A DNA stretch of 55,583 nt from NCBI GenBank assembly GCA_000733355.1, contig JNVV01000047.1, positions 65,068 to 120,650 of the forward strand, read 5' to 3'. The position numbers were made by a program, and so were the translations under genes. This document shows positions 31,893-41,160 of this stretch, one piece after another. Every line of letters starts with the position of its first letter. Within the stretch, counting starts at the first letter, position 1. The notes beneath the pieces were generated by a model. That model was not told where the DNA came from, searched no databases, and worked only from the letters and a program-made list of their open reading frames with translations. The DNA is from Falciphora oryzae (lineage: Eukaryota > Ascomycota > Sordariomycetes > Magnaporthales > Magnaporthaceae).

Positions 31893-32465
31893 CAAATCCC
31901 CTTCCCACCCTGGATTTTGCAGGGTGGCCAAAGCAACGGAAAATAAGTGGCCTATTGTGGACCCCGCCCCTATATACGATAGGCCCGGGTATTGGAAACG
32001 GCTACTCCAAAAACCTTTCCTTTTTGCTTCGTTCGCCGAGGCCACCAACTATTATACTATCGCTGGGCGATAACAACAGGCTTTAAAGGCCGGTGTACAA
32101 CCTTTTCCCTTTCCCTTTGTGTCTTCTTTCCTTTTATCTGCTACTCCAACCGGACCAACAGTAGGCTCGTTGGTCCCCCGCACACCCGGCTGGGCCCAGG
32201 GGCGGTCCCGAGGACCCCTCCGCCCAAACCTGGCCTTACCCCTTTCCGGCACACTCGCCGGCCCAACGACCTATCAATGACCGTGTGCCTTGGGTAGGCT
32301 TTCGCTTGCCCTATGGTTTGATTTGTTAGCCGCCTCGATAGCAACACCGTAGCCTAGTGTCAAGCTTAGGTAGTGCTAGCACGTCGTATGGCCCTAGGGC
32401 AGGGACTGGTAGACCCCGATATACCGACGGTAAATATGCTCACCCACTCACTTACTCTCACGTCC
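31893..32465 (+). mobile_element. LINE copy D: ORF2 C-terminus and 3' end
   Basis: The C-terminal ORF2 peptide reads SPSHPGFCRVAKATENKW, then PGYWKRLLQKPFLFASF, and ends YYTIAGR with TAA at 32071-32073. It shows no stops, so it is less damaged than copy B. The 3' untranslated region ends in CTCACCCACTCACTTACTCTCAC, an irregular CTCA tail. The upstream part is absent because of the LTR. Confidence 0.85.
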
Positions 32466-33466
32466 TTACGAACGGCAGCCGCTATCCGCCATATGGAGTT
32501 GTTAGTGCGGTATGGAGCTGGGGATGGATGGAAATGTTTGCTGCCAACCTGTTATTTTTAAATGGAGTTCCTCGAGTGGACAGGTCCCGGCATTCGGTCC
32601 CGGTTAACGTGGGGAGTACAGCACACAGGCAATTTTCGGGTCGTTGCTTCGGGTCTCCCGATCGGCCTGTGGCCCCCGTTGGAGCCTTCCGGTTTAGCCC
32701 TAAATAAACCCTTCTCCAAGCAGACTCACCGGCTCCGCTGCAAATGCCGTGCCAGGTCCCCCCCGACAACTCAAAGGGAGGACGGCGGGTGGGATGTACG
32801 GCAGCCTCAGCTGTCCCCAGCTAAGCCACCCACGCCAACTTCGAAACCCTTATGCTCTCCAGCCAATAGTCGGAGTAGTCGTTCACACCCATCTCCTGAA
32901 GATGCGGTTGCCTGTTAAATCAACGTTGCACGACAATCTCAGACCACCCTATCCACCCTGCTGGTTTATTGGTCGGTAGGACACATTTGCGGAGGGGCAT
33001 CACTCAACTGCCCCTGGCCAACTCAGGGGCACCACCCGCCAAACCGACAATGTTCGTGATGGCTTCTTCTTTTGCTCCGACGCACCGTAAATGACAACTA
33101 TCTTCGTAAATATACAAAGACCAAACAGTTATTTACCACAAAGGTATCTGGGGATATTCAACCATAATTCCGGGGTTTTGTTCACCCGTTCTTGATGTTG
33201 GACGCTATTATATATGCCGTGCTCCTGCCTCCGATGGGCGTCTGGACGCGCACCTTCCTTAGAATGTGTTTTTTTGCTGCTGGATTAGAAAGCTGGAGCT
33301 CCTGCCGCCATCTTCCTAGGCAGCTAATGGGCAAATCTTGGACGTCCTTCATCGCGAGGGCCAAGACCCGAAGCAAGACGTTGAGGTTCGGGGCGCTGTC
33401 TGCCTGCTTCCTACCTATTTACATACCTAAACATCTCCCAATATACGTATCTACCTATCTCTCGAA
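32466..33466. other. no recognisable gene
   Basis: Several short open frames on both strands (up to 118 codons) share no recognisable motif. CTACCTATCT-type short repeats lie just before the next feature (33410-33460). The same kind of repeat lies beside the related copy at 39351. Confidence 0.45.
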
Positions 33467-33600
33467 ATGTCCTCCCACCCGAACAAACTCGTTATTGGAG
33501 ACTTGGAGCTCGAAGTCCCTGACGTGGCGCTGGCCGACCCTGGCTACCATTTCAGGCGAGGCCAGGCGCGGAAGATGCAACCTGTTTGTTTGCCATGTTT
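33467..33600 (+). pseudogene. KLVIG-family gene, exon 1, copy 1
   Basis: The sequence starts MSSHPNKLVIGDLELEVPDV and continues ALADPGYHFRRGQARKMQP before a probable splice donor CAACCT|GTTTGT. The same exon occurs at 39351-39235 (minus) and, broken, at about 37980-37875 (minus). The family was not recognised. Its second part for this copy lies at 34960-35200, separated by unrelated DNA. Confidence 0.6.
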
Positions 33601-34004
33601 TTTAACATTGCTGTTTTTCAACCCCACACTGCGGCTGTTGGGCTGCCCAACACCTGCCTATAATCCCTCAGAACGGACAGCTGCCAGCCGCCCATCTTTG
33701 ACGCCAGACGGAATTTTACCTCCAGCAGAGCACCTTCCTTCCTGGGCCCTCCTCACAACCTTCCCACCGCCGCTTCGTTGTCCCACGGAACCTTCCCTCG
33801 CCTTTCCCATCTCGACAACCCACCCAGGCTTTTGTTCCCTTCCGTCAACCGCTTCCGGGTCCCTGTTAAAAAGAGCCTTTGTCCTGCTTGTCTTTTGCTC
33901 TCGAGATTCCATCTCAGGATTAGCAAAAATAAAACCCGAGATCCCCTTCCTGGCCAAGCAGAGAAGCGCGAGCAAGAATAGCACTGAGGGCAGTAGCTGT
34001 ATCG

Positions 34005-34373
34005 GCTTTGGTAAATCCGCTGTCCAACTCTCCGTTGGATCTGTATCTCCATATCATCAAAACGGCCGAACCGGGGTACTCGAGGCTTGGCATCGGACGA
34101 AGACGTCAACGCCGCCCCGATCATGACGGCCGCGCCCCTCGAGGACGCCGAGTACCACGAGCTTGCCGACGAGTGCCTCGAGGGCATATGTCGGACCTTG
34201 TACGCGGCGCCGCTGAGCCCCTGGCCGAACCGGGGTGCTCGAGGCTTGGCATGTCGGACCTTGTACACGGTGCCGTAGTTGCCCTTGCCCAGCTTGTCCA
34301 GCACCTGGATCTCGTCGAGTGAGATGCTGAAGATCTGGCAATGTTGTCTTTCGCCCACAACATCCTTGCGCAA
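34005..34373 (-). pseudogene. MAP kinase kinase (Pbs2-type) fragment
   Basis: The minus strand reads SISLDEIQVLDKLGKGNYGTV and YKVRHAKPRAPRFGQGLSG. It contains the glycine-rich ATP-binding loop GKGNYGTV of the kinase domain, and the wording is typical of fungal Pbs2/Wis1 MAPKKs of the high-osmolarity pathway. A splice-acceptor-like CATTGCCAG precedes it. The fragment then repeats itself (YKVRH and KPRVPRFG occur twice) around about 100 bp of other sequence, and no catalytic loop follows. It is a captured, rearranged gene piece. Confidence 0.7.
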
Positions 34374-34639
34374 ATCCGAGTCAGCACCCGCCCCGAAGAG
34401 CCCTCTCTCGGCAGACTCTAGGCAACTGAACCCCCAAATGCGGACGCAGATGGGGCGGAAGTCGGCGATTGCCCAGGGAGGTGCGTTGGAAACACATCAA
34501 ATGCGCGCCTATATTCACTCACACTAACCACGAGGCTCCGGTTCGCGTCAGTGGCCGTTACTCAGCCCGGCATGCAGGCCCAGGACGACCTCGCCACCGT
34601 GTTCGATCGCACCATAGTGCTGGACCCTAGCAAAGCCCA

Positions 34640-34960
34640 GCACCAGCGCCTCCCCAGGAGGCTCAGGTCCCCCAGATCACTTACTCGATCACGCAGCATT
34701 ACAATCACTCAGCCCACGTTGCCCGCCAGCAGCAGGCCCAGCAGGCCGAGCGCCGCTCTGAGCCGCCCCAGTCTAAGTACCAGTTCGCGGAGAAGATCCT
34801 GTCAAGCCACGGCGTCGACCCCTCGACGCTGTCGCTCTCGCAGCTCCAGCTCTTTAAGGAAGCTGACAACAACCAGAAGCGTCGTCTCCTGGAGCTGTGG
34901 ACTATCTATCCTCCCACCCTCAGCCCGGGTAACAACAACAACCAGGCCCTGACCTGACCT
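34640..34960 (+). pseudogene. unrecognised gene fragment, Gln/Ala-rich
   Basis: The frame reads PQITYSITQHYNHSAHVARQ, QQAQQAERRSEPPQSKYQFA, EKILSSHGVDPSTLSLSQLQ, LFKEADNNQKRRLLELWTIY and ends at TGA near 34957. The even amino-acid composition and codon use suggest a real protein piece of about 100 residues. It has no clear start and no intron signals. No family could be named with confidence. Confidence 0.5.
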
Positions 34961-35200
34961 GGCCCAACACCAGCTTCCATATCAACATCGACACCTGGCA
35001 GCTGCTTCGTAACTTCAACCAGACGGATAGAGAGCCCATCGACGTCGAGCAGCTGCCCGATGCTTACGATCGATACTGCAATGGTGATTTCGAACTGACT
35101 CTCGAATCGGCCGACGACATCACGCAGCCGAGTGGCACGCCGGATGGCCTTATCCTCCATCTCCATTGTCCTCCCCCTGCCAAGACCGATCGATCTGGGT
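34960..35200 (+). pseudogene. KLVIG-family gene, exon 2, copy 1
   Basis: The frame reads SFHINIDTWQLLRNFNQTDR, EPIDVEQLPDAYDRYCNGDF and GLILHLHCPP. The same backbone (W-QL-x3-FN-x-T-x-R-E...VEQL-x-DAY) appears at 39180-39080 (minus). It is split around the Yra1-like gene near 37800 and 36770 (minus), where ANLILHLHCPPF also recurs. The function is unknown. Confidence 0.55.
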
Positions 35201-35439
35201 TATCTACCCTGACAGCACCAGATCCTCCGTCGAACGCATCGTGGTACCGTGCCACCACCCTTCGTCTATTCGCAGAAGCCAAAAGAGGACTTTGGGAGAG
35301 GAATTCGACCTCGCCCTCGAGCGTGCCGCGCAAATGGCAGGCATTCATCGGACAGACGAAAAGCGGACGAATGGGGCATGCGAATCCGGACCGAAAAGGA
35401 GGCCGGAGCGTGTCCGCCCATGCAAGCCAAAGCCGGTGA

Positions 35440-36420
35440 GACCGAGACATCCAGACCGCACGCCTGTAATGTGGATGGATGCGAGTGGCGGTTCAAACAT
35501 CGGTGCGTCCTCGAAATTCATCAAAAGAAACGGCATGGAATCCCACGGCCCCCAGGCCCCAGACTCAGCAAGGAAACGCCGGCCGCAAAAATGACGATGA
35601 GGGGAAGTTCGTCTGCGACGTGTGTGGGCAGAAGTGCCAAAGGAGGATCGTCTTCTGAACCACGAGGGGAGAGCCCACGGCTGCGTTTATTTGCCCCCGT
35701 TGCAATCGCGGGTTCGATAAGGACCTCGGTTGCCGCGTACATATCGGGAAGGCGCACGAGGGAGCCTCCCTAACCAGTCCCAAACCTGCCCGCCCCGCGA
35801 TTATCACGGGTCGCCGATTACCACGGGGGGAGTTGGCCTTAGGAGCCAACGTCGTCACGGATGACGAGTCCCGGCCTGGTGACAGCAATGACGAGACCAG
35901 CAGCCGACNNNNNNNNNNNNNNNNNNNNNNNNNNNNNNNNNNNNNNNNNNNNNNNNNNNNNNNNNNNNNNNNNNNNNNNNNNNNNNNNNNNNNNNNNNNN
36001 NNNNNNNNNNNNNNNNNNNNNNNNNNNNNNNNNNNNNNNNNNCACCCCCTAGCGAGGTCAAAGCGACAGCGGAGGACTCGGACTCGGACTCAACCACCAT
36101 TGAAGACTGGGCGACCGACCCCTACCTGCTGGGCGTTCCCAAGAGGTCCCGAGAGAGCTGAGCGCAAGAACTCACGGGCACCTAAAAGGCGGAAGCTTAG
36201 CGGGTACCGGCTTCTAGAAACACCTTCTGCCGGCTACCTTTGCGGCATCCGTGCCGTGGCTGGAAGCATCGCCGCCCAACTCCCTGGTGTTGTCCCTCCC
36301 ACCGAGGACGAATTCGGCGCATTAATCCGCCAGGCTGCCAGTGCCCTGACCTGGATCCTGTCTTAGGGCTATCTGGCCAAGCTGGCAACTTTAGTGCGGT
36401 TCCGCAAACATCCTCTTGAA
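35440..36420 (+). pseudogene. C2H2 zinc-finger/OTU-like gene, copy 1
   Basis: A zinc finger reads ACNVDGCEWRFKHRCVLEIH then QKKRH, followed by CDVCGQKCQ and ICPRCNRGFDKDLGCRVHIGKAH in shifted frames. An acidic linker follows, interrupted by 134 N (35909-36042). Then come STTIEDWATDPYLL and a block TPSAGYLCGIRAVAGSIAAQ, LPGVVPPTEDEFGALIRQ. Afterwards the frame shifts to DPVLGLSGQAGNFSAV and the homology ends. The Cys of LCGIRA could be a papain/OTU-fold nucleophile by analogy, but the His part is missing here. It is broken by at least three frameshifts. Confidence 0.65.
35909..36042. other. assembly gap (134 N)
   Basis: A run of N lies in the low-complexity acidic linker of the zinc-finger pseudogene. 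The same linker is complete in the other copy at about 44200-44400. Confidence 0.98.
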
Positions 36421-36595
36421 AGTGAGGGTTAGTAAGGCCGGCCCAGGTGGTAAAGAGTGACTAGGTTGGTGGCAAAGCGAAGGTCTGGTAGACGGGAGGC
36501 ATCGGCCAAGTGAAGTAGCAAAAATATAGTTACACGCTCACCCAGCCTACGTGGCCTATTCAGGCGTGCAGGAGAATACGAGGACATCGTTCACC

Positions 36596-36666
36596 CGCCG
36601 CCCCCGAAGTAGTCCTCCATTTCAGCGTCGAGTTCCTTCTGTGTTTTCCTGGGACGCGCGTTTCTC
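36596..36666 (-). pseudogene. extra copy of the Yra1-like C-terminus
   Basis: The minus strand reads RNARPRKTQKELDAEMEDYF then GGGG. This is the last 25 codons of the gene ending at 36781, about 205 bp downstream of the same segment there. This copy has DAEMEDYF, closer to the ALY/REF C-terminal box than the GAEMEDYF of the complete gene. Confidence 0.75.
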
Positions 36667-36780
36667 CTCGTGGATGGGAGTGTTGGGGGGTCGGCCGACT
36701 ATTGGACAAAGGGCGGGCAGTGAAGGTGAAGAATCAGGTTCGCGTAGGCGTCGGTCAATTGCTCGGCGTTGGTCGGCTGT

Positions 36781-37805
36781 CTATGCGCGGCACCCGCCAC
36801 CGCCGCCCCCGAAGTAGTCCTCCATTTCAGCGCCGAGTTCCTCCTGTGTTTTCTTGGGACGCGCGTTTCTCTCGGTGCGACCGCCTCCCTCTTCGCCCTG
36901 CCGCGATCGTCCTCCCCGCTCCCGTCTGGCGCCGGGGCGACGGCCGCCCTCCCGGCGGGGAGGTGCGTACGGGCTGCGCGAGCGCGAGCCGCCGGGGATG
37001 TATCTGTCAATGCCCTTCCGAGCGGCATCTGCCTCGAGCTCCTGGCGCGGCGACAGAAACCGAGTCCGGCCCGAGGGGGTCGTAATGCGCTCCGAGGGGG
37101 GCTTGACCGCCGTATCGAACGGATTCCGGCGGCTAGACGGTCCGGATGGGAGTATGGTGAAACGAATAAGCTGGCCTGTAACAGGTTAGCAGAACGCCTA
37201 CAAAGGGCTTGCGCCTATTTGTCGGGAAAATGGCATAAAAGCTATCCACATATCCTACCTGCGGCGTTGGCTCCATCGAAGTCCTTAACGGCAAGGGTCG
37301 CATCCTTGTAGCTCTCGTACACAACGTAGGCCGTGGCTTCAAATCGACCGGAGCGATTATAAAGAAGCTTAAGCTCGAGGGTCGGGCCGATGCCGCTAAA
37401 GAGTCCCTGCTTAACCAACTGGATTAGTATTTCGTATAGGAGAAAGGAGGGGAGATAACAGAAGAAAACAAAAGCAGGCTTTCCGCAACTGGCTGGCAAC
37501 GTACTTGAAGGTCCTCCTCGGTCAATTCATAGTGGATGTTATCGACGCGAATCTTGGTGCCCCTGGGGCCGCTACGGGCAGAAATTTGCACGTTAGTCGA
37601 GGCATGGCCCCAAGTGAGGATGAGTGTAAGCCCACCCGGATTCCCGCTCCGCGCTCTCCGCTCCCCGACGCGGTAGCCTTCCTCGACGGGAGTCTGTTGA
37701 CCGGTTGTCAGCAACGGGCCAGGGGCGCGGAATCTGGTGCTCGGGTGCCTTCCCCGCGAACCGTACGCACCGTTGGAGGTAAAGCAGCTGCCAGGCATCC
37801 ATCAT
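36781..37805 (-). CDS. Yra1/ALY-like mRNA export adaptor (RRM), four exons
   Basis: ALY/REF proteins bind spliced mRNA and hand it to the export receptor. The model joins 37805-37636, 37571-37505, 37406-37259 and 37175-36781 on the minus strand (259 aa); all junctions are in phase. An RRM spans about residues 59-145 (GTKIRVDNIHYELTEEDLQ, LFSGIGPTLELKLLYNRSGR, FEATAYVVYESYKDATLAVK, DFDGANAAGQLI). An Arg/Gly/Ser-rich tail with NPFDTAVKPPSERI follows. The C-terminal box reads PKKTQEELGAEMEDYFGG. The first 35 residues (MMDAWQLLYLQ...) do not look like the usual N-terminal box and derive partly from the KLVIG-family sequence, so the true N-terminus may be lost. The last residues CRA and the TAG also fall in flanking sequence. 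Probably a duplicate copy; expression is uncertain. Confidence 0.75.
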
Positions 37806-37874
37806 TCATATTAGTATTCAAAAAGCCCAGCAACCACTGTGAAAAATGAAACGGGGGTAATATTGAAAATAATA

Positions 37875-37985
37875 AAATACAAGTTGCAGCCTAAAAGCCC
37901 GATCTCTCCGGAAGATGTAGCTGGGCCAAGGCCACGCAAGGGTCCTCGAGTCCTAAGGCTCCAATAACGAGCTTAGCCCTGTGCA
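37875..37985 (-). pseudogene. KLVIG-family gene, exon 1, copy 2 (broken)
   Basis: The minus strand reads AKLVIGALGLEDPCVALAQL, then loses the frame relative to the other copies: GACCCTGG is absent after VALA, and TAG follows SGF. Intron-like sequence ending TTTTTCACAGTGGTT continues towards the Yra1-like gene, as in the intron of the copy at 39234-39163. Confidence 0.6.
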
Positions 37986-37989
37986 AGTC

Positions 37990-38560
37990 GATTAGCGCCT
38001 AGACTCTTGTGGGTTGATCCGCGCCAAGGGAACATACAGTCGCGGGAACGATGACCCGGCTCGTTGCAGTTGACGCACTCGATGTCGCTCGATCTTCTCT
38101 TGAGTGCAGCCACGAGTCTCGTGGCCGAGCTGGTCGGAGTTGCGGCAGCGAGGAAGATGCCCGGCTCGTTGCAATTTATGCACTCGATAACGAGCTGCTG
38201 TCGCTCGATCTTCTCTTGGGTGCAATCACGAGTCTCATGGCCGAGCTGGTTGGAGTTAACTACAGTCGCGGGGACGATGTCCCGGCTCGTTGCAATTAAT
38301 GCACTCGACAACGAGCTGCTGTCGCTCGATCTTCTCTTGAGCGCAGCCACGAGTCTCGTGGCCGAGCTGGTCGGAGTTGCGGCAGCGAGGAAGATGCCCG
38401 GCTCGTTGCAGTTTATGCACTCGATAACGAGCTGCTGTCGCTCGATCTTCTCTTGGGTCAGCCACGAGTCTCATGGCCGAGCTGGTTGGAGTCGCGGCAG
38501 CGAGGAAGATGCTGGGCCCGCCCTGGTCAAACCATTGACCTACGCCCAGCACGAGGCACC
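37990..38560 (-). pseudogene. CCHC zinc-knuckle array, tandemly duplicated
   Basis: Modules of two zinc knuckles recur: CINCNEPGHRPRDC, CVNCNEPGHRSRDC, and a degenerate CRNSDQLGHETRGC (second Cys lost), linked by TQEKIERQQ. The TQEK-IER linker between knuckles resembles fungal Byr3/CNBP-type nucleic-acid binding proteins. The unit repeats with a 237-bp period (38111 and 38348), a multiple of three, but single-base shifts put neighbouring knuckles in different frames. It has no start, no end and no other domain. Confidence 0.65.
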
Positions 38561-38752
38561 GCGTTTCCAGGCCACTGCATCAGGGACTTCACCGCAGACA
38601 CTCAGACTTCCAGCAGCCGTGCAGCCATTGCTTGGCCGCAACATCGATGCCCTCTAACCCATAGGCTTGAGGCACCACCGATGGATCAGGCGAGGAAGGT
38701 GGGAAATCGTCCGTGATGTAGGCAACGTAGTCTCTCGTGAAGGTGGCGACGG

Positions 38753-39351
38753 TTAGAAACATCTCGTGCCTATCCCGTGAGACGAGAAGGCGTCTGTAAT
38801 TTGTCGCAACAGATGTTGGCCGTTTTGAATGAACGAAATTAAAACAAGAAAAAATGAAAATACTTACCGCGCGGTTCCATCTGCCGAAAATGTTTTGGGA
38901 GGAATTTGATTGATCCACGCTGCCAATTGGGAAGCCTCCTGCCGACAGGCAATGCCCGAGGTTCCTGTGCTCCTTCCCGGATCAGCGACATAAATACCTG
39001 CCGTCCTTTTATCGCAGAGGTGCTTGCGTTTGAGAGGCCACCAAGCGCTGCGAGAACCACGTCCCCGTTCGCAAACACCGCTACTACCGCAATATTGCCG
39101 TAGGCATCGGTCAACTGCTCCACATTGGTCTCCCTGTGCGTGTGATTGAAGTCATGGAACAGCTGTCAAGCATGAATGTTAATATTAACCACTGTAGAAC
39201 ATAAAAATGGTAGAGTAAAGATGATAAATAGTACAGGTTGCAGCCCAAGAGCCTGGCTTCTCCTGAAGTGGTAGCCAGGGTCGGCCAGAGCCACGACAGG
39301 GTCTTCAAGTTCCAGCTTTCCAATGACGAGCTTGTTCGATTGGGAAGGCAT
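38753..39351 (-). CDS. KLVIG-family hypothetical gene, copy 3
   Basis: The model runs from ATG at 39351 (MPSQSNKLVIGKLELEDPVV). Exon 1 is 39351-39235 and ends CAACCT|GTACTA. Exon 2 is 39162-38868 (QLFHDFNHTHRETNVEQLTD, AYGNIAVVAVFANGDVVLAA, LGGLSNASTSAIKGRQVFMS) and ends CGCG|GTAAGT. Exon 3 is 38793-38753 after TTACAG and ends TAA, giving 150 aa in phase. Another frame after the same acceptor reads RRLLVSRDRHEMFLTVATFT and stays open to about 38590. That looks more protein-like and would need a one-base shift. Exon 2 could also start earlier, where HA-stop-QLF corresponds to DTWQLL of copy 1 (TGG to TGA). No known domain was recognised. The gene may be damaged. Confidence 0.5.
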
Positions 39352-39544
39352 CTCGAGAGGCAGGTAGGTATGTAACAGGTAAATATCTAGGTGTACATGT
39401 CGGTAGGTAGGTGGATGTCTCTGAATCCCATCGTTAAACCCATCCTCCCCAGCGGAGACTTCGGCTTTCGGAATCAAGATCTTGGTCTTTCACAGTCAGG
39501 ATTTTTGTATTGCCTTTCCACCATCGTCGTCAGCATCCAACACA
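39352..39544. other. 5' flank of KLVIG copy 3; no other gene
   Basis: Short GGTAGGTAGGT-type repeats occur at about 39360-39420. They resemble the CTACCTATCT repeats before copy 1. Confidence 0.4.
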
Positions 39545-39628
39545 ATGTCTTCCCTTCCCAATAACATGTCTCCCGCCGAGATCCTTGAGAAGATCTGCTC
39601 GAAGTTTGACACCCAGGATCAGCTTTAG
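39545..39628 (+). pseudogene. short F-box-like N-terminus
   Basis: The frame reads MSSLPNNMSPAEILEKICSK and FDTQDQL before TAG at 39626-39628. The pattern LP...EIL-x2-IC is that of an F-box start. The frame ends after 27 residues and no continuation was found. Confidence 0.35.
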
Positions 39629-40140
39629 AGAGCTTGACTCAACTGAGACTCCTACACCTTACCGTATCCTACCCGCGTGCCTTGGATGTCAGGGCAGGCT
39701 AACTGGGCGTGACGGTCTGGATGCACAGGGCAGTGGGACAGAAATAACCTTGCAAGCCCATGCTTGCATCTTGTTCTGCCGAACGTGGGGTGCTGCTATT
39801 TCGGCGCCAGCCGTTGCAACAGGGACTCGGTCGTAGCGGGCCGGGCCGTTATCGGCGAGTATATGTCCGCGTTCCGGGCCGGCAGCGGCGGCGGCGGCGG
39901 CAACCAGCGCCGGGAGCAGCAGCAGCAGCAGCAGCAGCAGCACCCAGCGGCACCAGCAGCACCAGCACCCAGCGGCACCAGCGGCACCATTACCAGCAGC
40001 ACCATCACCAGCAAGACACATACCAACCCCTCGATTCCTGGCCCAGAGCCGGAACAGGATAACGCCAAGTATTTCCAAAAAAGCGTCACAGGGGTGCGTC
40101 CGGGGGCCAAAGCCTTCGACTGGCTTTCTGGTAAATAGCC
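39629..40140 (+). other. low-complexity region with CAG repeat
   Basis: Gly codons (GGCGGCGGC, about 39885-39900) are followed by nine CAG/AGC units (39916-39941) and Pro/Ala/Thr/Ser-rich sequence. Plus-strand frames of 100-124 codons run through. They would encode poly-Gln and poly-Ser/Thr tracts and are not convincing as a gene. Confidence 0.4.
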
Positions 40141-40560
40141 TTATAATAGGCAAGCTTTTGTTATCCGGACGATAGGTTTTGGAAATAATTCCAAAAGCCA
40201 AGACTTGCGGGTGTGGCTGCCAGCTGGCGAGGGAGCCCAAAGCCGGTAAAGCAGCCAAGCAAACTGCCTGATCCTGCCATAACGATCCATATCAGATATG
40301 ATGCGGCCAAGCAAATAGAATCGGGCCGTCGAGTCGCCGGGATCCGAGGGTGCCTACCAATAATGCACCTACGGCACGACTGACGCCAGCCAGGAACTTG
40401 AGGAACCCGCATCATAGCGTGCCGAGGAAGACGTGCGTCAAACAGTACCCCAAAAGACGGCTGAATCCTGCAAGAGAACTTCTCGACGGCAGCACGCGGC
40501 CCTCGTGCATCTGCTTCACTCACCGTCCAAGTCACCAAGACAAGCGGCTCTGTGCCCAAG

Positions 40561-40740
40561 ATGCTGTCCCCAAATCTCTCCAGCCTGCTACTGCTGGCGG
40601 CGTGGCTCCGCGCGGCCCTCGCGGCGCTACAGCCCAATATCGCCGTCAAGGGCAAGCCGTTCCCGCGCCTGATCGACGCGGCCTTGGACGACCTGGCCCG
40701 GGGCCTGGAGGAGGGCCTGTTCACCAGCGTTGACCTGGAA
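40561..40740 (+). pseudogene. amidase N-terminal fragment with signal peptide
   Basis: The frame starts MLSPNLSSLLLLAAWLRAAL, which looks like a cleavable signal peptide. It continues ALDDLARGLEEGLFTSVDL, which resembles the beginning of secreted fungal amidases, where DDL-x2-GL-x4-FTSVDL precedes the amidase signature domain. Homology ends abruptly at SVDLEAKKRG, and TGA follows at about 40792. The Ser-Ser-Lys catalytic region is absent. It is a truncated copy of a secreted amidase gene. Confidence 0.55.
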
Positions 40741-40799
40741 GCAAAAAAGAGAGGTATTGCAGCCCTTCCTGCTTGGCACAAAGGCTCACGCTGACGAGG

Positions 40800-41160
40800 A
40801 TACAGGGCTTGGGCTGTAGGTGATGGCTTCGAACGACGTGTGCTCGATGTTGAGCTGGGCGTAGGAAACGCCTCGATCATGGAAACGGCGGCGTTATAGA
40901 ATGCGTCTGGTTTGTAACCATATATTAGCACCTGGAAAGTAGTATCGGTTATATTTCCATCGTTTAGGTTCGTTGGGAGGACATACCGATCCGTTTTTTT
41001 TTTTTTCTTATTAGCCCTAAGGAGATCCTTGAAAGGCTTAACCTCTCCGTCATCGCGGCGACGATGATCGTTTCGCCGGCTTTGGCGGAACTCTAGTCGG
41101 GGCGTGCCAAACGGCCTCGTTCTTTTCCAGTCCGTCATTAAGGGGTTAAGGGCTAGCTGG
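40800..41160 (-). other. minus-strand open stretch with LIYGY motif, unrecognised
   Basis: Within a 410-codon minus-strand open frame, the part at about 40980-40860 reads YVLPTNLNDGNITDTTFQVL, IYGYKPDAFYNAAVSMIE. VLIYGY followed by a helix recalls the Nup53/Nup35-type RNA-recognition-like fold, but the rest does not support it. A T12 run is present near 40995. Confidence 0.3.

Noticed and set aside
38051..38560. CRISPR-like array
   Set aside because: The regular repeats are coding zinc-knuckle modules with a 237-bp period. There are no short direct repeats with unique spacers, and the genome is eukaryotic.
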